Assembly: GCA_009801015.1 (NCBI GenBank)
Contig: VHZZ01004659.1
Span: 2,223 to 43,177 of the forward strand
Source: Silene noctiflora
Taxonomy: Eukaryota > Streptophyta > Magnoliopsida > Caryophyllales > Caryophyllaceae
Length of the DNA: 40,955 nt
Reading direction: 5' to 3'
A program made the position numbers and the translations under genes. Shown piece after piece: positions 40,891 to 40,955 of this stretch; the first letter of the stretch is position 1; every line of letters begins with the position of its first letter. Below the pieces are notes generated by a model. It was given only the letters and a program-made list of their open reading frames with translations. It ran no database searches and was not told where the DNA came from.

Positions 40891-40955
40891 TCACCTTAAC
40901 ATAAATGTGCACAAGGTATGTTACTGTTCAAATGAACAGTTCAAAACGCGTCGTT

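Larger units (their letters stand above)
39277..40955 (+). mobile_element. Possible Helitron, 5' end and interior
   Basis: After host A (39276) comes TCTACTATAAAAATAGTA, a Helitron-like 5' start, and about 70 nt later CCCGTGCGTTGCACG, a palindromic motif common near plant Helitron ends. Helitrons insert between A and T and have no terminal inverted repeats. The 3' hairpin and CTRR end were not found, so the element may run out of the window, be truncated, or end earlier; no Rep/helicase is encoded here. Confidence 0.35.

Overview
This window is nuclear DNA of a flowering plant. The genes are split into many short exons with GT-AG introns and AT-rich intergenic DNA, and they are interleaved with plant-type mobile elements: Stowaway, Tourist and hAT MITEs, tRNA-derived SINEs, a solo LTR and a possible Helitron end. 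The style of the repeats (Stowaway ends of the CTCCCTCCGTCC type, and an LTR with repeated ACTCGGTCGAGTA boxes) made me think of Caryophyllales, possibly Caryophyllaceae. That is an impression from memory and is not demonstrated by the sequence. Two unresolved bases (35498, 39789) suggest a draft clone or assembly.

Layout. 1-1925: a degraded LINE-like fragment, a Stowaway MITE, an inverted-repeat element, and the promoter and 5' UTR of the first gene. 1926-10479 (+): a nine-exon DEAD-box RNA helicase of the RH1 type (521 aa). 11067-11312 and 12575-12781 (both -): two small single-exon genes whose products share a short motif; the second ends in a membrane segment. 12782-16980: a repeat block with a 1352-bp solo LTR that has an exact 5-bp target duplication, flanked by two related MITEs in opposite orientation. 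16981-20892 (+): a five-exon calcyclin-binding-protein/SGT1-type gene (218 aa). 20893-24182: a second repeat block, with a SINE split by a MITE, a GC-rich hAT MITE and another SINE. 24183-32414 (+): an eleven-exon katanin-like (KATNAL2-type) AAA ATPase gene (395 aa), one intron of which has the sequence hallmarks of a U12-type (minor spliceosome) intron. 32415-34838: a hAT MITE with an exact 8-bp target duplication and some unassigned coding-like segments. 34839-38520 (-): a five-exon DUF1365-family membrane-associated protein (300 aa, or 308 aa if an alternative exon start is used). 38521-40955: MITE, possible Helitron start and AT-rich repeats.

The four main genes are ordinary housekeeping-type genes (RNA metabolism, protein quality control or ubiquitin adaptor, microtubule or AAA remodelling, unknown lipid-linked function). 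I see no operon-like or functional link between them and no evidence of a new multi-gene system. All exon models add up in frame and were built by eye from reading-frame continuity, splice dinucleotides and remembered family sequences. The most interesting local signals are the U12-type intron, the displaced or mutated splice acceptor in the DUF1365 gene, the pair of small related genes with a 96-bp tandem array between them, and the SINE with a MITE nested inside it.
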